From Pseudarthrobacter defluvii (lineage in GTDB: Bacteria > Actinomycetota > Actinomycetes > Actinomycetales > Micrococcaceae): a stretch of DNA of 64,000 bases. A program made the position numbers and the translations under genes. Positions 51,637-61,291 of this stretch are shown piece after piece. Under the pieces are notes generated by a model that worked only from the letters and a program-made list of their open reading frames with translations, ran no database searches and was not told the origin of the DNA. The stretch spans positions 1,798,001-1,862,000 of the forward strand of contig NZ_CP066362.1 of NCBI RefSeq assembly GCF_030323865.1. Direction: 5' to 3'. The first letter of the stretch is position 1. Each line of letters starts with the position of its first letter.

Positions 51637-52074
51637 ATGCCCGTCTTCAAAACATACTCGGACGAGGATCACGACGGATTCGTGAATCTGGTCAACGATG
51701 TTCACGCCGAGTTCGGTTACTCCTATGATCCCGTTCTAGATGCCGATCTGGCAGATCCGCCCGCGTTCTATCGTCATATTTGGGTAGCCAGAATGGGGGC
51801 ATCCGTTGTCGGCTCCGTTGCGCTTACTTCCGCCAAAGACGGCGTGACAACGCTGAAGCGGATGTACCTTCGCCCCGAGTTTCGTGGCCAGGGATTGGGA
51901 CGCAACCTGCTCCGCACGGCGATCGAAACCGCAGTCCGCGAGGGGTGGAAACAAATCGTTCTGGACACCGGTGCGCACCAGCAGAATGCCCAGCGCCTCT
52001 ACGAGTCCAGAGGCTTCAGGTTAGACCGCCGAGATGGAGCGTCCATGTGCTACTCGAAAGAACTAGGCAAGTGA
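51637..52074 (+). CDS. GNAT-family N-acetyltransferase
   Basis: A 145-aa GNAT protein with the acetyl-CoA site LKRMYLRPEFRGQGLGRNLL (R-x-x-G-x-G/A type) and the end LDTGAHQQNAQRLYESRGFR. Single domain, cytosolic; transfers acetyl to an amine of unknown substrate. Middle one of three GNAT genes in tandem. Confidence 0.88.
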   Translation: MPVFKTYSDEDHDGFVNLVNDVHAEFGYSYDPVLDADLADPPAFYRHIWVARMGASVVGSVALTSAKDGVTTLKRMYLRPEFRGQGLGRNLLRTAIETAVREGWKQIVLDTGAHQQNAQRLYESRGFRLDRRDGASMCYSKELGK

Positions 52075-52197
52075 CTGGGCCTGGATTGACGCAAGCAGAA
52101 GTTCGTTGCCTGCCGGCACAAATTGAACCGGAGTAGTGAACTGCACGATCAGGGATCCCGTAGCGGCCCTGGCAAACCCTCTTACTAAGCTCGATAC

Positions 52198-52650
52198 ATG
52201 CAGATTCGAGAGGCGACCTTGGGTGACCTGGGAAATGTGGGCGCGATCTGCGATGCCAGCGACCGTGCACGCTGGACTTCGGAAATGATTACCCCGCTAA
52301 GCGAGCGGATCGTGCTGGTCGCGACAATCCAAGATGAGGTTGTCGGCGTCGCCAAGACTTACTTCCATGGCGAACCGGATGGCAAAGTGCCCGGCCATTA
52401 CTTAGGGGGTGTCGTCGTCCCTCCGAATTCCCGCCGGCGAGGGATCGGGTCTGCACTCACCCGCGCACGCATGGAGTGGATATGGACACGGTCCTCGACC
52501 GTTTACTACTTCGCGAACGAACACAACGTGGCGCCCATTCGAATGCACCAGGCACTGGGTTTCCAGTCCGTTGGTCAGTTCCCGGCGATTCGCGATGTGA
52601 GAGCCGATGATGGGCGATCGGAATTAGTGCTCTTTCAAGCATGCCCGTAG
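52198..52650 (+). CDS. GNAT-family N-acetyltransferase
   Basis: A 150-aa GNAT protein: LGGVVVPPNSRRRGIGSALT is the acetyl-CoA loop and YFANEHNVAPIRMHQALGFQ the last helix region. Third of three neighbouring GNAT genes. The start is the ATG at 52198. Substrate unknown. Confidence 0.87.
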   Translation: MQIREATLGDLGNVGAICDASDRARWTSEMITPLSERIVLVATIQDEVVGVAKTYFHGEPDGKVPGHYLGGVVVPPNSRRRGIGSALTRARMEWIWTRSSTVYYFANEHNVAPIRMHQALGFQSVGQFPAIRDVRADDGRSELVLFQACP

Positions 52651-52746
52651 ACGATCCTCTTCCGTGCGGCTACGTGAAACTGGAAGAACGCGTCTATCCC
52701 CGCTCCTCGCGTATGCCTACATGTGAGGCGAAAGGACTCGTACGTC

Positions 52747-53142
52747 CTAAAGCGTCAGCACCGCCTTGCCAGCTACCGGGCAGCTGTTGGGCTTAGTGGG
52801 TGGATCCCACGGGACTGGATCTAGAGTCTTCTCAAGAATTGCTGACTCCCCGCCCTTTTCATACACAACGACGTGGACGCTGCTGACCCCAGGCCACACC
52901 TCGACGGCGTTTTGGGTGACAGCGTCAAATCGGACCCCCGCAGATTTCTCAAAGCACTCAGTCTTACCTGGACAGTCAACCTCGAATTCCAAGTCGTCAG
53001 CGTGCCGTCCTACCGCCGAGAAATCAAGCGTGAGGATGTTCGGTTCAAGCGATGCCGAACACGACGGCGTGTAGCAGGCGGTAAGAGAAGACGTCGCCAC
53101 GAGTAGAAGCGGCAGCAAAGGCAAGTGCAGTATACGGGGCAC
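52747..53142 (-). CDS. Probable lipoprotein, unknown function
   Basis: A 131-aa protein with an N-terminal signal ending in a lipobox (LTAC near residue 23), then an acidic, Cys-containing beta-rich domain. It should be anchored to the outer face of the membrane. No known family. Confidence 0.75.
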   Translation of the reverse strand: MPRILHLPLLPLLLVATSSLTACYTPSCSASLEPNILTLDFSAVGRHADDLEFEVDCPGKTECFEKSAGVRFDAVTQNAVEVWPGVSSVHVVVYEKGGESAILEKTLDPVPWDPPTKPNSCPVAGKAVLTL

Positions 53143-53562
53143 CTATTCACCATAACCCTGGAAACCAGTATTGCTATCGAATGGATTTAGTGTTTTGGTT
53201 GAGGAGCTTATCGCCGACGCGAGTGCCCGACAAGGGATCCCTTACCGGTCACCATCTGGGCCGCACCGGCTTGACTGAGATCACTCTTCGTCCTGGTGAT
53301 CGCCTGAGTTCTTGTGCAAATGAAGGTCACCTACAGCCTCGAGAGGGTCCTGAACTACAGCCACGATGACTTGCACGAGGACCTACATGCGTCCACGATA
53401 CGTCTTCAATCGCGGCCTGTTACTGGAGCGGGTTGCCCATATATCGATCAGCTTAGGGGCATTCTCTTGACCTGCGTTTCGGGTATGCAGGGCTCCACCC
53501 TATGCGGTTACTGCGGCATAGGGCGGTGCTGTCTACTGTCGTTGCGGACATCTCTCCAGTGT
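53143..53562. other. Intergenic region
   Basis: No gene supported on either strand. Confidence 0.4.
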
Positions 53563-53769
53563 TCATTGCGTTCTGGTCCCGTCCTCAAGCTCGTCCTTAC
53601 GGCCGCGGTCCAGGAACCAGGACGGGTCCTGATCCGGTGGCGGCCTTTGCCGGATCCTCCTGACCAGGGCGATGAACGGAAGCAGTAACAGCTGCAGGAT
53701 GCCGCCGGCTACGAGCAGGGCGACGATCAAGATGATGACCGGCAGGTAGAGGAGGAAGGCTCCGCCCAT
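53563..53769 (-). CDS. Small membrane protein
   Basis: A 68-aa protein with one long hydrophobic helix (FLLYLPVIILIVALLVAGGI LQLLLLPFIALV in outline) and a charged tail. Typical of small actinobacterial membrane proteins. Function unknown. Confidence 0.55.
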   Translation of the reverse strand: MGGAFLLYLPVIILIVALLVAGGILQLLLLPFIALVRRIRQRPPPDQDPSWFLDRGRKDELEDGTRTQ

Positions 53770-53830
53770 CGTCGCAATGTACCCGGCGACGTAGGCGAGG
53801 ATCGTCCATGATTGCTTCCTTGCTGAGTGA

Positions 53831-54070
53831 TCAATGGCGGATTCTGCGCAGCCGCAGTCTGCGTCGTGGCAGGGGGCTCTGGTTGGTGACGGAACGGACC
53901 CGCCGCCACGGCCGGTGTGGCCGGTAGCTTATGGAGTGGGGCCGCGGGGCGGCAGCGACGACCGAGGAGCCTTTCCGCCTGCGGCGCAACGTCAGGAGAA
54001 CAAACAGGGTCAGACCGATCCATACGAAGGCGGCCACGAAGATGAGCGCCACCGACTGTGCCGTGGTCAT
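53831..54070 (-). CDS. Small membrane protein
   Basis: A 79-aa protein with one helix (VALIFVAAFVWIGLTLFVLL) and a highly basic C-terminal tail. Shares strand with the preceding small gene. Confidence 0.5.
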   Translation of the reverse strand: MTTAQSVALIFVAAFVWIGLTLFVLLTLRRRRKGSSVVAAAPRPHSISYRPHRPWRRVRSVTNQSPLPRRRLRLRRIRH

Positions 54071-54239
54071 GACCGGAGTCGCCGGGAAGGTGCGTGGCGC
54101 AGCAGCGGAAGATTGGGGGATGAGTGATGATCAGCGTTGAACATGGTGCCCCGGCTCGTGGTGGCTACCGTAGGGCTGGCTGCATAACGCGGTGTACCAA
54201 GTGTCCGTCCACGATGAGCTGGCAGCAAGAACTTCTGAC

Positions 54240-54793
54240 CTAGACGGCAGCCCTGTTATTGAACTGTGTCTGGCCTGCGCGCTCGGGGAGCCGCCAAGCC
54301 CAAAATGAGATCATCAAACCCACCGTCGCGGCCCCGCTGGCGTGAATCCAGGGCGAGGACCACGCCCCTTCAGGGGTTGGGATGGCGAAGGCAATCCAGA
54401 CGGTGGCGACGCCCAGGAGCAACTCGACTCCGGCCTGCAGCGGCCGGGACCGGTACGCCGGGTAAGCGAGCCGGACCAGCGTGAAGACCGGCAGCACGAA
54501 CAGACCCACACTGGGGAGCGGGTAGATGGCGTTGAACGTAAAGATCACCAGGCTCAGCACCAGGAGGCCAAGGAACTTCAGCAGCTGCAGGGGCTTGAGC
54601 GGGCTATCCCGGGTAGCGGAGCGAAGATGCAGACCCCAATCAGCAGGTAGGCTGCCGCATAGCCGGGCAGCAGCAGCTTCGGCGGGACCTGGGACAGGCC
54701 GAAAACCAGCAGCGCCATCGCAACGACCATGATGCACACGGCAGCCGATGTCCACGGGGCAGGGTTCACCCCGGCGATAGCCCGAGCCTTCAC
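54240..54793 (-). pseudogene. Membrane protein, frameshifted
   Basis: The first part (AVCIMVVAMALLVFGLSQVP ... AAYLLIGVCIFAPLPG) is in one frame and the remaining helices (LLKFLGLLVLSLVIFTFNAI ... AATVGLMISFWAWRLPERAG) in another. The change occurs near CCCGGG at 54608-54613. Joined, they make one protein with five to six helices. The start at 54793 overlaps the stop of the upstream lipoprotein gene by ATGA, so the two belong to one operon. Confidence 0.75.
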
Positions 54794-55284
54794 TTCTCTT
54801 CACTAAGGACCGCGGCTCCGCGCGTGTTCTTGGCCGAGTAGTCGTAGATGAGCACGCTTCGCACCGGTTCCTGCATGGCAGCCCACATCGGCCCGTCCAT
54901 TTCGAAGCGCTGGATGCCGCCGGTTCGGAACGGGCCAAGCTCGATCATTCTCGTCGAGGACAGTTCGAGCCCGCCTCCGCCGCCGGCAAGAGTTCCGGGA
55001 CTGAGCATGACGCGCAAATCCTTGCCAGGTTCGGTTGCCATGTCCTCGAGCTGCAGAACTGCGCCGGTCTCGTTGACCTCGAGGGTGGCTGTGCCAGACG
55101 TAGCCGCGGCCAGGGACTGGAACGACCCCTGCATCGTGGCGGACACAGCCGGGGAAGTGGAGGAAAACGGAGACGTTTCGACTGGCCGGGGCTCCTGCCC
55201 CTGGACTGAATCTGTGTACGTGCAGCCGGACAGTACCGCTGCCAAGAGTCCGGAGAGCAGCGCGCATCGGATCAGTTTCATCAT
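54790..55284 (-). CDS. Lipoprotein, DM13-like
   Basis: A 164-aa lipoprotein with lipobox LSGC (residue 21 approx.) and a beta-rich domain; GSFQSLAAATSGTATLEVNE and KDLRVMLSPG recall DM13 electron-transfer or adhesion domains. Anchored outside. Followed in the same operon by the frameshifted membrane protein. Confidence 0.78.
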   Translation of the reverse strand: MMKLIRCALLSGLLAAVLSGCTYTDSVQGQEPRPVETSPFSSTSPAVSATMQGSFQSLAAATSGTATLEVNETGAVLQLEDMATEPGKDLRVMLSPGTLAGGGGGLELSSTRMIELGPFRTGGIQRFEMDGPMWAAMQEPVRSVLIYDYSAKNTRGAAVLSEEK

Positions 55285-55291
55285 TCCCCCA

Positions 55292-55636
55292 ATGATTCGT
55301 TTCCTGGCACCCTACCTGACGCCAGCTGGGCAAGTGACGGCGATGATGCTCGCGATCATGCTCCTGCTCGCCGTTGGCTCGACACTTTTCGTCTGGATGG
55401 CCGGCTTCAACTGGTATTCGGAGCAGCATTCCGCCGCGTACTGGCAGGACAGGCTCACGACGTCCCGGTGGGCTCTCGCTGCAGCAGTGGTCTTCCCGGT
55501 CCCCGTGATGGCAGCCTCCGTTGCCTCGATTGCTGTGCGACCCAGGAAGTCATGGCGAACCACCCTGGGAGTACTCATCGCGGAAACTGCAGTGGCGGAC
55601 GTCGTCATCTCGGCGCAGCTCGGCTCCGGGCGGTAG
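55292..55636 (+). CDS. Small membrane protein divergent from lipoprotein
   Basis: A 114-aa protein with three helices (VTAMMLAIMLLLAVGSTLFV, WALAAAVVFPVPVMAASVAS). The ATG at 55292 lies only 7 bp from the divergent lipoprotein start, with no clear Shine-Dalgarno, so the transcripts probably overlap or it is leaderless. Confidence 0.55.
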   Translation: MIRFLAPYLTPAGQVTAMMLAIMLLLAVGSTLFVWMAGFNWYSEQHSAAYWQDRLTTSRWALAAAVVFPVPVMAASVASIAVRPRKSWRTTLGVLIAETAVADVVISAQLGSGR

Positions 55637-55670
55637 ACAACGTTAACTACTGGGTCAACTACCTGAGGGA

Positions 55671-56201
55671 CTAACCCCGGGGCAGTTGTTGCCGCTGAAG
55701 CCATCGCCTGTAAATCTCGTTGCTGTTCCTGAAGAGCCACCCTGAGCGGGCCATGCCGGCCGCGAGGCCAAGGATGGAGGCGCCGATGAACCCCAGAATC
55801 GGACTGGTCTCTGGGGACGCGCCGTTGGGCGTGAACAGGGCCAGGGCAACCGGAATAAGGACCGCAGCCACGACCAGAAATTTCACCACTCCGGGGTTGA
55901 TCCGGATGCCCTGCTCCAAGCGAAGAAGGTCGGTGGCCGGCTTGGGCGGCTTCCGGGAGAAGCGGAGACCCAGGGTGACCAGCCAGCCGAGAACCGAAAC
56001 GGCAGCGCCGATGAACACCATAGTGACGCCCCGCTCCGGGTTCTGCCCGAAGATGGCCAGGAGAACTGCGTCGACCGCCCCAGTGCCGGCTAGGACTGCG
56101 CCGTACCACCAGGCCCAGAAAATCCAGGACCGGCGCTGGGCGTACCCGTAGGCCCGAGCCGTTTCGTCGGTGTGCTCGGCTGTAGCTTCCCCCAAAGTCA
56201 T
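55671..56201 (-). CDS. Membrane protein, unknown function
   Basis: A 176-aa protein, start ATG at 56201 (MTLGEATAEHTDETARAYGY). About four helices: FWAWWYGAVLAGTGAVDAVL, GVTMVFIGAAVSVLGWLVTL, VKFLVVAAVLIPVALALF and ILGFIGASILGLAAGMA. It occurs in a cluster of similar small membrane genes. Family not recognised. Confidence 0.72.
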   Translation of the reverse strand: MTLGEATAEHTDETARAYGYAQRRSWIFWAWWYGAVLAGTGAVDAVLLAIFGQNPERGVTMVFIGAAVSVLGWLVTLGLRFSRKPPKPATDLLRLEQGIRINPGVVKFLVVAAVLIPVALALFTPNGASPETSPILGFIGASILGLAAGMARSGWLFRNSNEIYRRWLQRQQLPRG

Positions 56202-57084
56202 GATCTGGACTCTACCGGTAAACGGGGAGCGGGCAGGTGGGTCGTGCCCACCGCACACATGGGCTCCATGACGAGGACTTCCATACCGGCCCTCGACATG
56301 TACCTGCCCGGTCAAGAGGTCCTCGCGCCGGGACTGCCGGAGGAGCGCTGCGTCCTGGTGGCAGGAGCCGGGGACAACCTTCCCAGGGGAACCATCACCA
56401 ATGGTGCAGACGACTGTCTTGCTGTCACAGACGGGCGGGGAGGTTTTCGGGGTTTACGCCGTGGACGCCAGCGGCAACCTGTTCAGCCGGGAACGGCTCG
56501 ACAACTGGGAGGCCTTCGGACCGATGATCTCTCTGGGCGGCAGCTGTCCAGGAAGGCGAAGCGACGCCGCGTTATCCCATCACCGCCTGGTTCTGAGGGC
56601 GGCGTGCTGCACGCTCAAGGCCACAATTAGGCAGTCTCCGCCGTGTGGGGCGACGATGAAGCTCTTGTGCTCAGCCATCCGATGAGAGGACAGACCCGCG
56701 CGGGATCCGGGCAGCCGAATGGAGCGTAGGGGACGTTCAGATCGAGTTGTACTTGCACCTCGCTGAGGCCCGAGCGTTGCAAGTCGGCTCTAACGACACT
56801 CAACGCGTTGCTTCCTACGATCGTCGATCACAACAGCCCGTAGGCAATACTCCGGTCTGAAAGTCTCTGCCTATGCTGGTGCCGTCCGGTAACGGGATCC
56901 CCTACCGGACAACGGAAATGGTCGCCACATCTGAGATCCGTGTGTCTCATAAACCCGGTGTCTCGAACCGCCAGGGAACAAGGCAGTCTGCCTCCCGGCC
57001 GCACGCTACATAGAGGATCCGTCGCCCCCAATTATGGGTAGCACCTTTCACGTCGCCCGGCCCGTGCAGACGGTGCTGAATGGG
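56202..57084. other. Long region with weak coding signals
   Basis: Between 56270 and 56560 two frames give partial sense (PGQEVLAPGLPEERCVLVAG in one, TVLLSQTGGEVFGVYAVDAS and NLFSRERLDNWEAFGPMISL in another) and resemble a decayed beta-propeller/lectin-like repeat. No complete gene. 56640-57084 shows nothing. Confidence 0.35.
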
Positions 57085-57423
57085 TCAGGCCGCCCGCGGC
57101 GTTTCGACGACTGCAAGTTGACCAGTGGTTTCCGAAACCCCGGGAAGCTGCAGTGCCGGTTCCTCGCGCGCTGCCGGCCTGCCGGCCCCGCCACGCATCC
57201 TGAGGAGCGATACGGCGGAAATCAGGAACCAGGCAGCGTTCGTGGCAACGGACGGCCATGCTTCGTGAAAGGCCCCGTTCAGGATGAAAGCACAGGCGCC
57301 CACCAGGTTCGCAGTCTGGAAAGCCCTCCCTGCCTTCAGCCATCCCATGGACACCGACAGGAAGGCGCTCAGAATCATCGCTGCGCCCGCCCAGCCGGCC
57401 ATTTCCCAAACCAGTTCCATCAT
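57085..57423 (-). CDS. CBU_0592-like membrane protein
   Basis: A 112-aa protein with three helices (GWAGAAMILSAFLSVSMGWL, TANLVGACAFILNGAFHEAW, TNAAWFLISAVSLLRM) and a charged C-terminus, close in shape to CBU_0592-type proteins. Function unknown. It is divergent from the LysR gene, 96 bp away, which may control it. Confidence 0.75.
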   Translation of the reverse strand: MMELVWEMAGWAGAAMILSAFLSVSMGWLKAGRAFQTANLVGACAFILNGAFHEAWPSVATNAAWFLISAVSLLRMRGGAGRPAAREEPALQLPGVSETTGQLAVVETPRAA

Positions 57424-57519
57424 GCCCTTCCCAAGTCGCTACCTAACGGCAATTCTGGCGGCCGAAGGAGATGTAGTTCAATTGCATTCTTCTGCACGCC
57501 TGGTTTAGAACTACTTAAC

Positions 57520-58443
57520 ATGAAAATGGACCCGCGCCGCCTGCTCGTGCTTCTTGCTGTTGCCCGAACGGGCGGCGTGCTTGCGGCCGCCGATGAACTC
57601 CGCCTGACGCCCTCCGCGGTGTCCCAGCAAATCACAAAGCTGGAGCGGGAAACCGGGCATGCGCTGATGGTCCGCACGCCAAAGGGATCCGTGCTGACTC
57701 CCGCAGGCCTCGCCATGGCAGAAGCCGGCGAAGAGATTGAACGCGCCCTCAGCGTCGCCCGGACCCGAATGGAGAGCGGGGCCAACATTTCAGGCGTGGT
57801 GCGGCTGGGCGGCTTCACCAGCTTTATCCGCACCGTGGTGATTCCCCGGCTGCCTGAGTGGCGGAGCCAGTATCCGCAGCTCCAGATCCGGATCGTGGAG
57901 GATGATTTTCCCGCGCTGGTGCGGCTGCTCCGGCAACGCCAGCTCGACGCCGTGGTGGTGGAACACGACTCCACCACCGCCGGCCAGCATTCACTAGGGG
58001 CAGGAATGACCGAGGAACCACTGCTGGATGAACCGTGGAGGTTGGCGGTGCCCACCGGAGCGCTGCTTAGCACTGAAAGTGTCGACCTCGGCCGACTGCC
58101 GCTTCCCTGGCTCGGGGTGGATTCCGCGGCCGCGAACTCCGTAGTATTGGGGCGGCTGCGCCATTCAACGGGCGCCAGTATGGAGACTGCGCACCAGTAC
58201 CAGGAGACGCTGACGGCGCTGGCACTGGTCGCTGCCGGCGAAGGAATTGCCATCGTGCCCACGCTGGCGCTGGCCGGCGTGGCCCATGAAGGGGTGGACA
58301 TCCTTGACGTTCCCGGGCTGGGGACACGGCGGATTGTCCTGCGGCGGTTCGACGGACGCCGGCGTTCCAGCACCCCCGTAGACACGGTGGCACGTCTGCT
58401 GCGGGAATCAGCGGCGGCCTTCGACGCGCGGTCGGCGTACTGA
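57520..58443 (+). CDS. LysR-family transcriptional regulator
   Basis: A 307-aa LysR protein. HTH residues 5-65 (LLVLLAVARTGGVLAAADEL RLTPSAVSQQITKLERE in outline) and substrate-binding domain with GVVRLGGFTSFI onward. The ATG at 57520 begins MKMDPRRLL; the frame is open far upstream but that covers another gene. It probably represses or activates the divergent CBU_0592-like gene. Confidence 0.9.
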   Translation: MKMDPRRLLVLLAVARTGGVLAAADELRLTPSAVSQQITKLERETGHALMVRTPKGSVLTPAGLAMAEAGEEIERALSVARTRMESGANISGVVRLGGFTSFIRTVVIPRLPEWRSQYPQLQIRIVEDDFPALVRLLRQRQLDAVVVEHDSTTAGQHSLGAGMTEEPLLDEPWRLAVPTGALLSTESVDLGRLPLPWLGVDSAAANSVVLGRLRHSTGASMETAHQYQETLTALALVAAGEGIAIVPTLALAGVAHEGVDILDVPGLGTRRIVLRRFDGRRRSSTPVDTVARLLRESAAAFDARSAY

Positions 58444-58449
58444 CCAGGC

Positions 58450-59041
58450 GTGGCCTACCCCGGGAAGTGCGTCCGAATACCCGCACTGGCCTGTGCCTGG
58501 AAGGCTTCGCTGAGCCCGGCCGGCTTTGAGCTGGTGCGGAACCTGATGCGGATCAACGGCTTCCTGGGCGACCTGGTGGAGCTGCCGCTGCTCATGAACG
58601 AGTTCAGCTACAACTTCGCCCTGTACGCCGAGACGGAACCATGGGGGTGGCAGCTTTTTGGACACCACGCGGTGCTGAACTGCCTGGTGGCAGGCTCGCA
58701 ACTGGTACTCTCGCCGGTGTTCATGGGGGCCGAACCGGACATGATCGACGCCGGCCCGCACCGGGGCGTCAAAGTGATCGTCCCCGCGCCGCGCGCCGCC
58801 GGGAAATCCGGGAGCACTACGGCGAGACCTTCTTCAGCTGGATTGGCGGCTGGGAAGGAGACGAGGCCTTCTACTTCCGCTGCAAAGCCCCGTGGTCATC
58901 CTGGAACTGGACCACCACACCGGCGTGTTCCTGAGCAACGAACAACCTGCCCCGTTCCACATGCACACATTGGTACGAACCCCCAATGGCAACGACTACG
59001 GCCGCGAACTGGTCAGGCAATCCACCTCCACCACGTCGTAG
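58450..59041 (+). pseudogene. DUF3500 protein, decayed
   Basis: The sequence reads LSPAGFELVRNLMRINGFLG then ETEPWGWQLFGHHAVLNCLV and LSPVFMGAEPDMIDAGPH, the DUF3500 core, but lacks the start. Later parts appear in other frames: REHYGETFFSWIGGWEGDEA, and VVILELDHHTGVFLSNEQPA then PFHMHTLVRTPNGNDYGREL. At least two shifts or deletions. Relatives occur with catabolic genes; this one is dead. Confidence 0.78.
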
Positions 59042-59052
59042 CCCACCCCCCT

Positions 59053-59112
59053 ATCGATTGCTGAGATAACGCCGTTTTGGGGCTTCAAAACGGCAGTTAC
59101 TCAGCAATCGAT
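59053..59112. repeat. Long near-perfect inverted repeat
   Basis: ATCGATTGCTGAG (59053-59065) pairs with 59100-59112, then GCCGTTTTG (59071-59079) with CAAAACGGC (59086-59094), loop GGGCTT. It would form a 60-nt hairpin. It may terminate transcription or be a dispersed palindromic repeat. Confidence 0.75.
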
Positions 59113-59177
59113 GGGTTTTAAAGACCAGGAGGCCCGGAGTTCCTCGCGGAAGTCCGGGCCTTCTGTGTTGGATTGAC

Positions 59178-60246
59178 TTAGGGGATGTCCAGGGCTGCGC
59201 GGCGCTGCGGTGGAGGGCCCACCACGGTCAGGTCCATCTCGGCTTGGGCACGACCGAAGCCTTCCATGTCCATGTAGGGCTCCCCGCCCTCCGTGTACAT
59301 GTAGTCCTCGGTGGGCTCGTTGAAGTACTCGAAGAAACCGTTGAACACGGACGGCGTCAGGAACCCCACCATCTGGGTGTTAGGGGCATCGAGCGCGAAC
59401 GAGTGGATGGTCCCCGCGGGTGCGTGCAGGAAGTCGCCCTTGGTGAGGAGCACTTCGCGGCCGTTGGCGTAGAGCCACATCCGGCCCTCGGTACACAGGA
59501 AGTTTTCCGTGTGCTGCGAGTGGAAGTGCAGCGGAATGTAGGGAGACTTGGCTCCTTTGGTGTGGACCGCGAAGTAGTTCGAACCCGTGTTGGGGGGCCG
59601 GGAGAGTAGGTGAATATCGTCTGGTAGCTGACCATCCGCTCACCCTCGCCGGCACTGAGGAAGTACGGGCTCTGCGTGGGCGGCAGGCCGGCGTCGTGCT
59701 TGAACGACGGCGCCACGCGCTCCACGTCGGGGAAGGTGATGCCGAACTCCGCTCCCACCTCGGCCTGCTCCTGCAGGCTGGCCTTGTGCCCGGGCCGGAC
59801 CGGCGGGACATGGGAGTCGATGGGGGTGCCCACCCGCTCGTAGTACTTCTCGCCGCCGCCGGGCGTCATCCGTTCAGGAAGCGCGTGTAGTGGCTGGCCA
59901 TCCGGTAGGCGTGCGGGGTGTTCGGGGGGATGACCACGGAGTCGCCGGGGGTGAGGATGCGGCTTTCGCCCGGCAGCCAGACATGCAGGATCCCGTCGAA
60001 GACATAGAGCGTCTTGTGCTCTATCTTGTGGCTGACGAACGGGGACTCGGACCCCATGCCGCCGGAAACGTAGGCTGCGCTGAAGATGCCCCCGGTGTCG
60101 GCGGCGCGGGCGATGACCGTGACCAACTGGCCGTTGATTTCGTAGCGCGCGCCTTCGCCCGACGCCATGTAATACGGGACCGCCTCACCGGGCAGCGCGT
60201 TTGCCACCGGGAGCTGCTTGTTCATTTCCTCAACGCTGAGGGACAT
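59178..60246 (-). pseudogene. Bicupin quercetinase-like dioxygenase, two frameshifts
   Basis: Three consecutive frames together make one protein of about 356 residues. The first cupin (MSLSVEEMNKQLPVANALPG ... SHKIEHKTLYVFDGILHVWL ... ASHYTRFLNG) ends in a shift near 59870; the linker (MTPGGGEKYYERVGTPIDSH onward) continues in another frame. The second cupin, with metal ligands in IPLHFHSQHTENFLCTEGRM, returns after a second shift at the G-run 59592-59597. The layout is that of quercetin 2,3-dioxygenase bicupins. Each shift needs only one base, so sequencing error is possible. Confidence 0.82.
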
Positions 60247-60500
60247 GGTTTCCTTCTTTCCAGTCGGCCGGCCTTGCCGGAGCGTGAGCTACATCATTTC
60301 TGTTCCCCGGTCGGGCCACGAGTGCCTATTCCAATGGTTGAAAGCCGAACGTTCCTGGCCGGCGGTCAATGGTCAGTGGACTTGCCGGGGATCGGCCGGT
60401 TGCATTAGCTGCTCAGCTCCGGGACTTCCTGGCCGCTTTCGCTGACAGGTGCCGGCCGATCGAGAAGGGCCGTTGGCGGACTCGTGCCTCAGCTGCGGTC

Positions 60501-61106
60501 CTAGTGATGTCGCATCTGAATGGTGACGTCGTAGGAGTCTGATCCTTCCGCGGACTCGTCGATGCAGAGCGACTCCTCGCTGGTGCCATCGAACGCTTTC
60601 CTGACGCACCCCATGTACAGCCCCGAAACCGGGCCGGCCTTTCCGGACTTCATGCCGAACCTGGCCGCCACCTCGTCAAGGCTGACCTTGTGGTCCACGG
60701 TCCACCTGGCGCTCAGCCGGAGGCAGGAGGTGTCGATGGAGAGACACCCGGGATCGACCTTGGGGTTCTCGCGGTAGACCTCGACCCAGTCCTTCTGCGG
60801 AACCTTGTCTGCCCGGGCCATCATCGCCGCGGCTTTCTCGGCCTGGGAGCCGCCACCGCCGTTGATGCTCTGCATGAGCGCTGTACAGGCTGTGAATCCC
60901 AGGATGCACGCCAGAACCACCACCAGAACAATTCCAGCGACGATCCAGGCTGTTCTGCTTTTCTTTTTCTGCGGTGGCGGCCCCTGCCACCCGGGCTGCG
61001 GGTCTGCGTAGTACGGCCGGTGCTGATACGGGGCCGACTCGGCGTGGCTTAGAGGAGGGCGGTGCGGTTGAGGGGGATACGGCGGCTGCTGCTGGTCGTG
61101 ATTCAC
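60501..61106 (-). CDS. Proline-rich, single-pass membrane protein
   Basis: A 201-aa protein: a Pro/Gln/Tyr-rich cytosolic N-terminus (about 45 residues), one membrane helix (TAWIVAGIVLVVVLACILGF) and a Cys-containing extracytoplasmic domain. This is the layout of many actinobacterial envelope proteins. Function unknown. Confidence 0.78.
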   Translation of the reverse strand: MNHDQQQPPYPPQPHRPPLSHAESAPYQHRPYYADPQPGWQGPPPQKKKSRTAWIVAGIVLVVVLACILGFTACTALMQSINGGGGSQAEKAAAMMARADKVPQKDWVEVYRENPKVDPGCLSIDTSCLRLSARWTVDHKVSLDEVAARFGMKSGKAGPVSGLYMGCVRKAFDGTSEESLCIDESAEGSDSYDVTIQMRHH

Positions 61107-61291
61107 GCCGGAGCCGCATTGAGGACAAGCCCCGGCCGCCGGTAACTATCCCAGCTGCTCCGCTTTCGACATGACTGTTTTCCGGCAAAAATCACGCGTC
61201 CCCCAATGTGTTGATTTAGGGTCGATCCTACGTTGAAGGTACAGCCGGGCGGGTAACCCTTACACGAAGCAGCCTGGCGTAGGCTCGGGCT

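Noticed and set aside
56172..56685. Frames resembling a lectin/propeller repeat
   Set aside because: Sense switches frame without a start, so reported only as weak coding in the gap entry.
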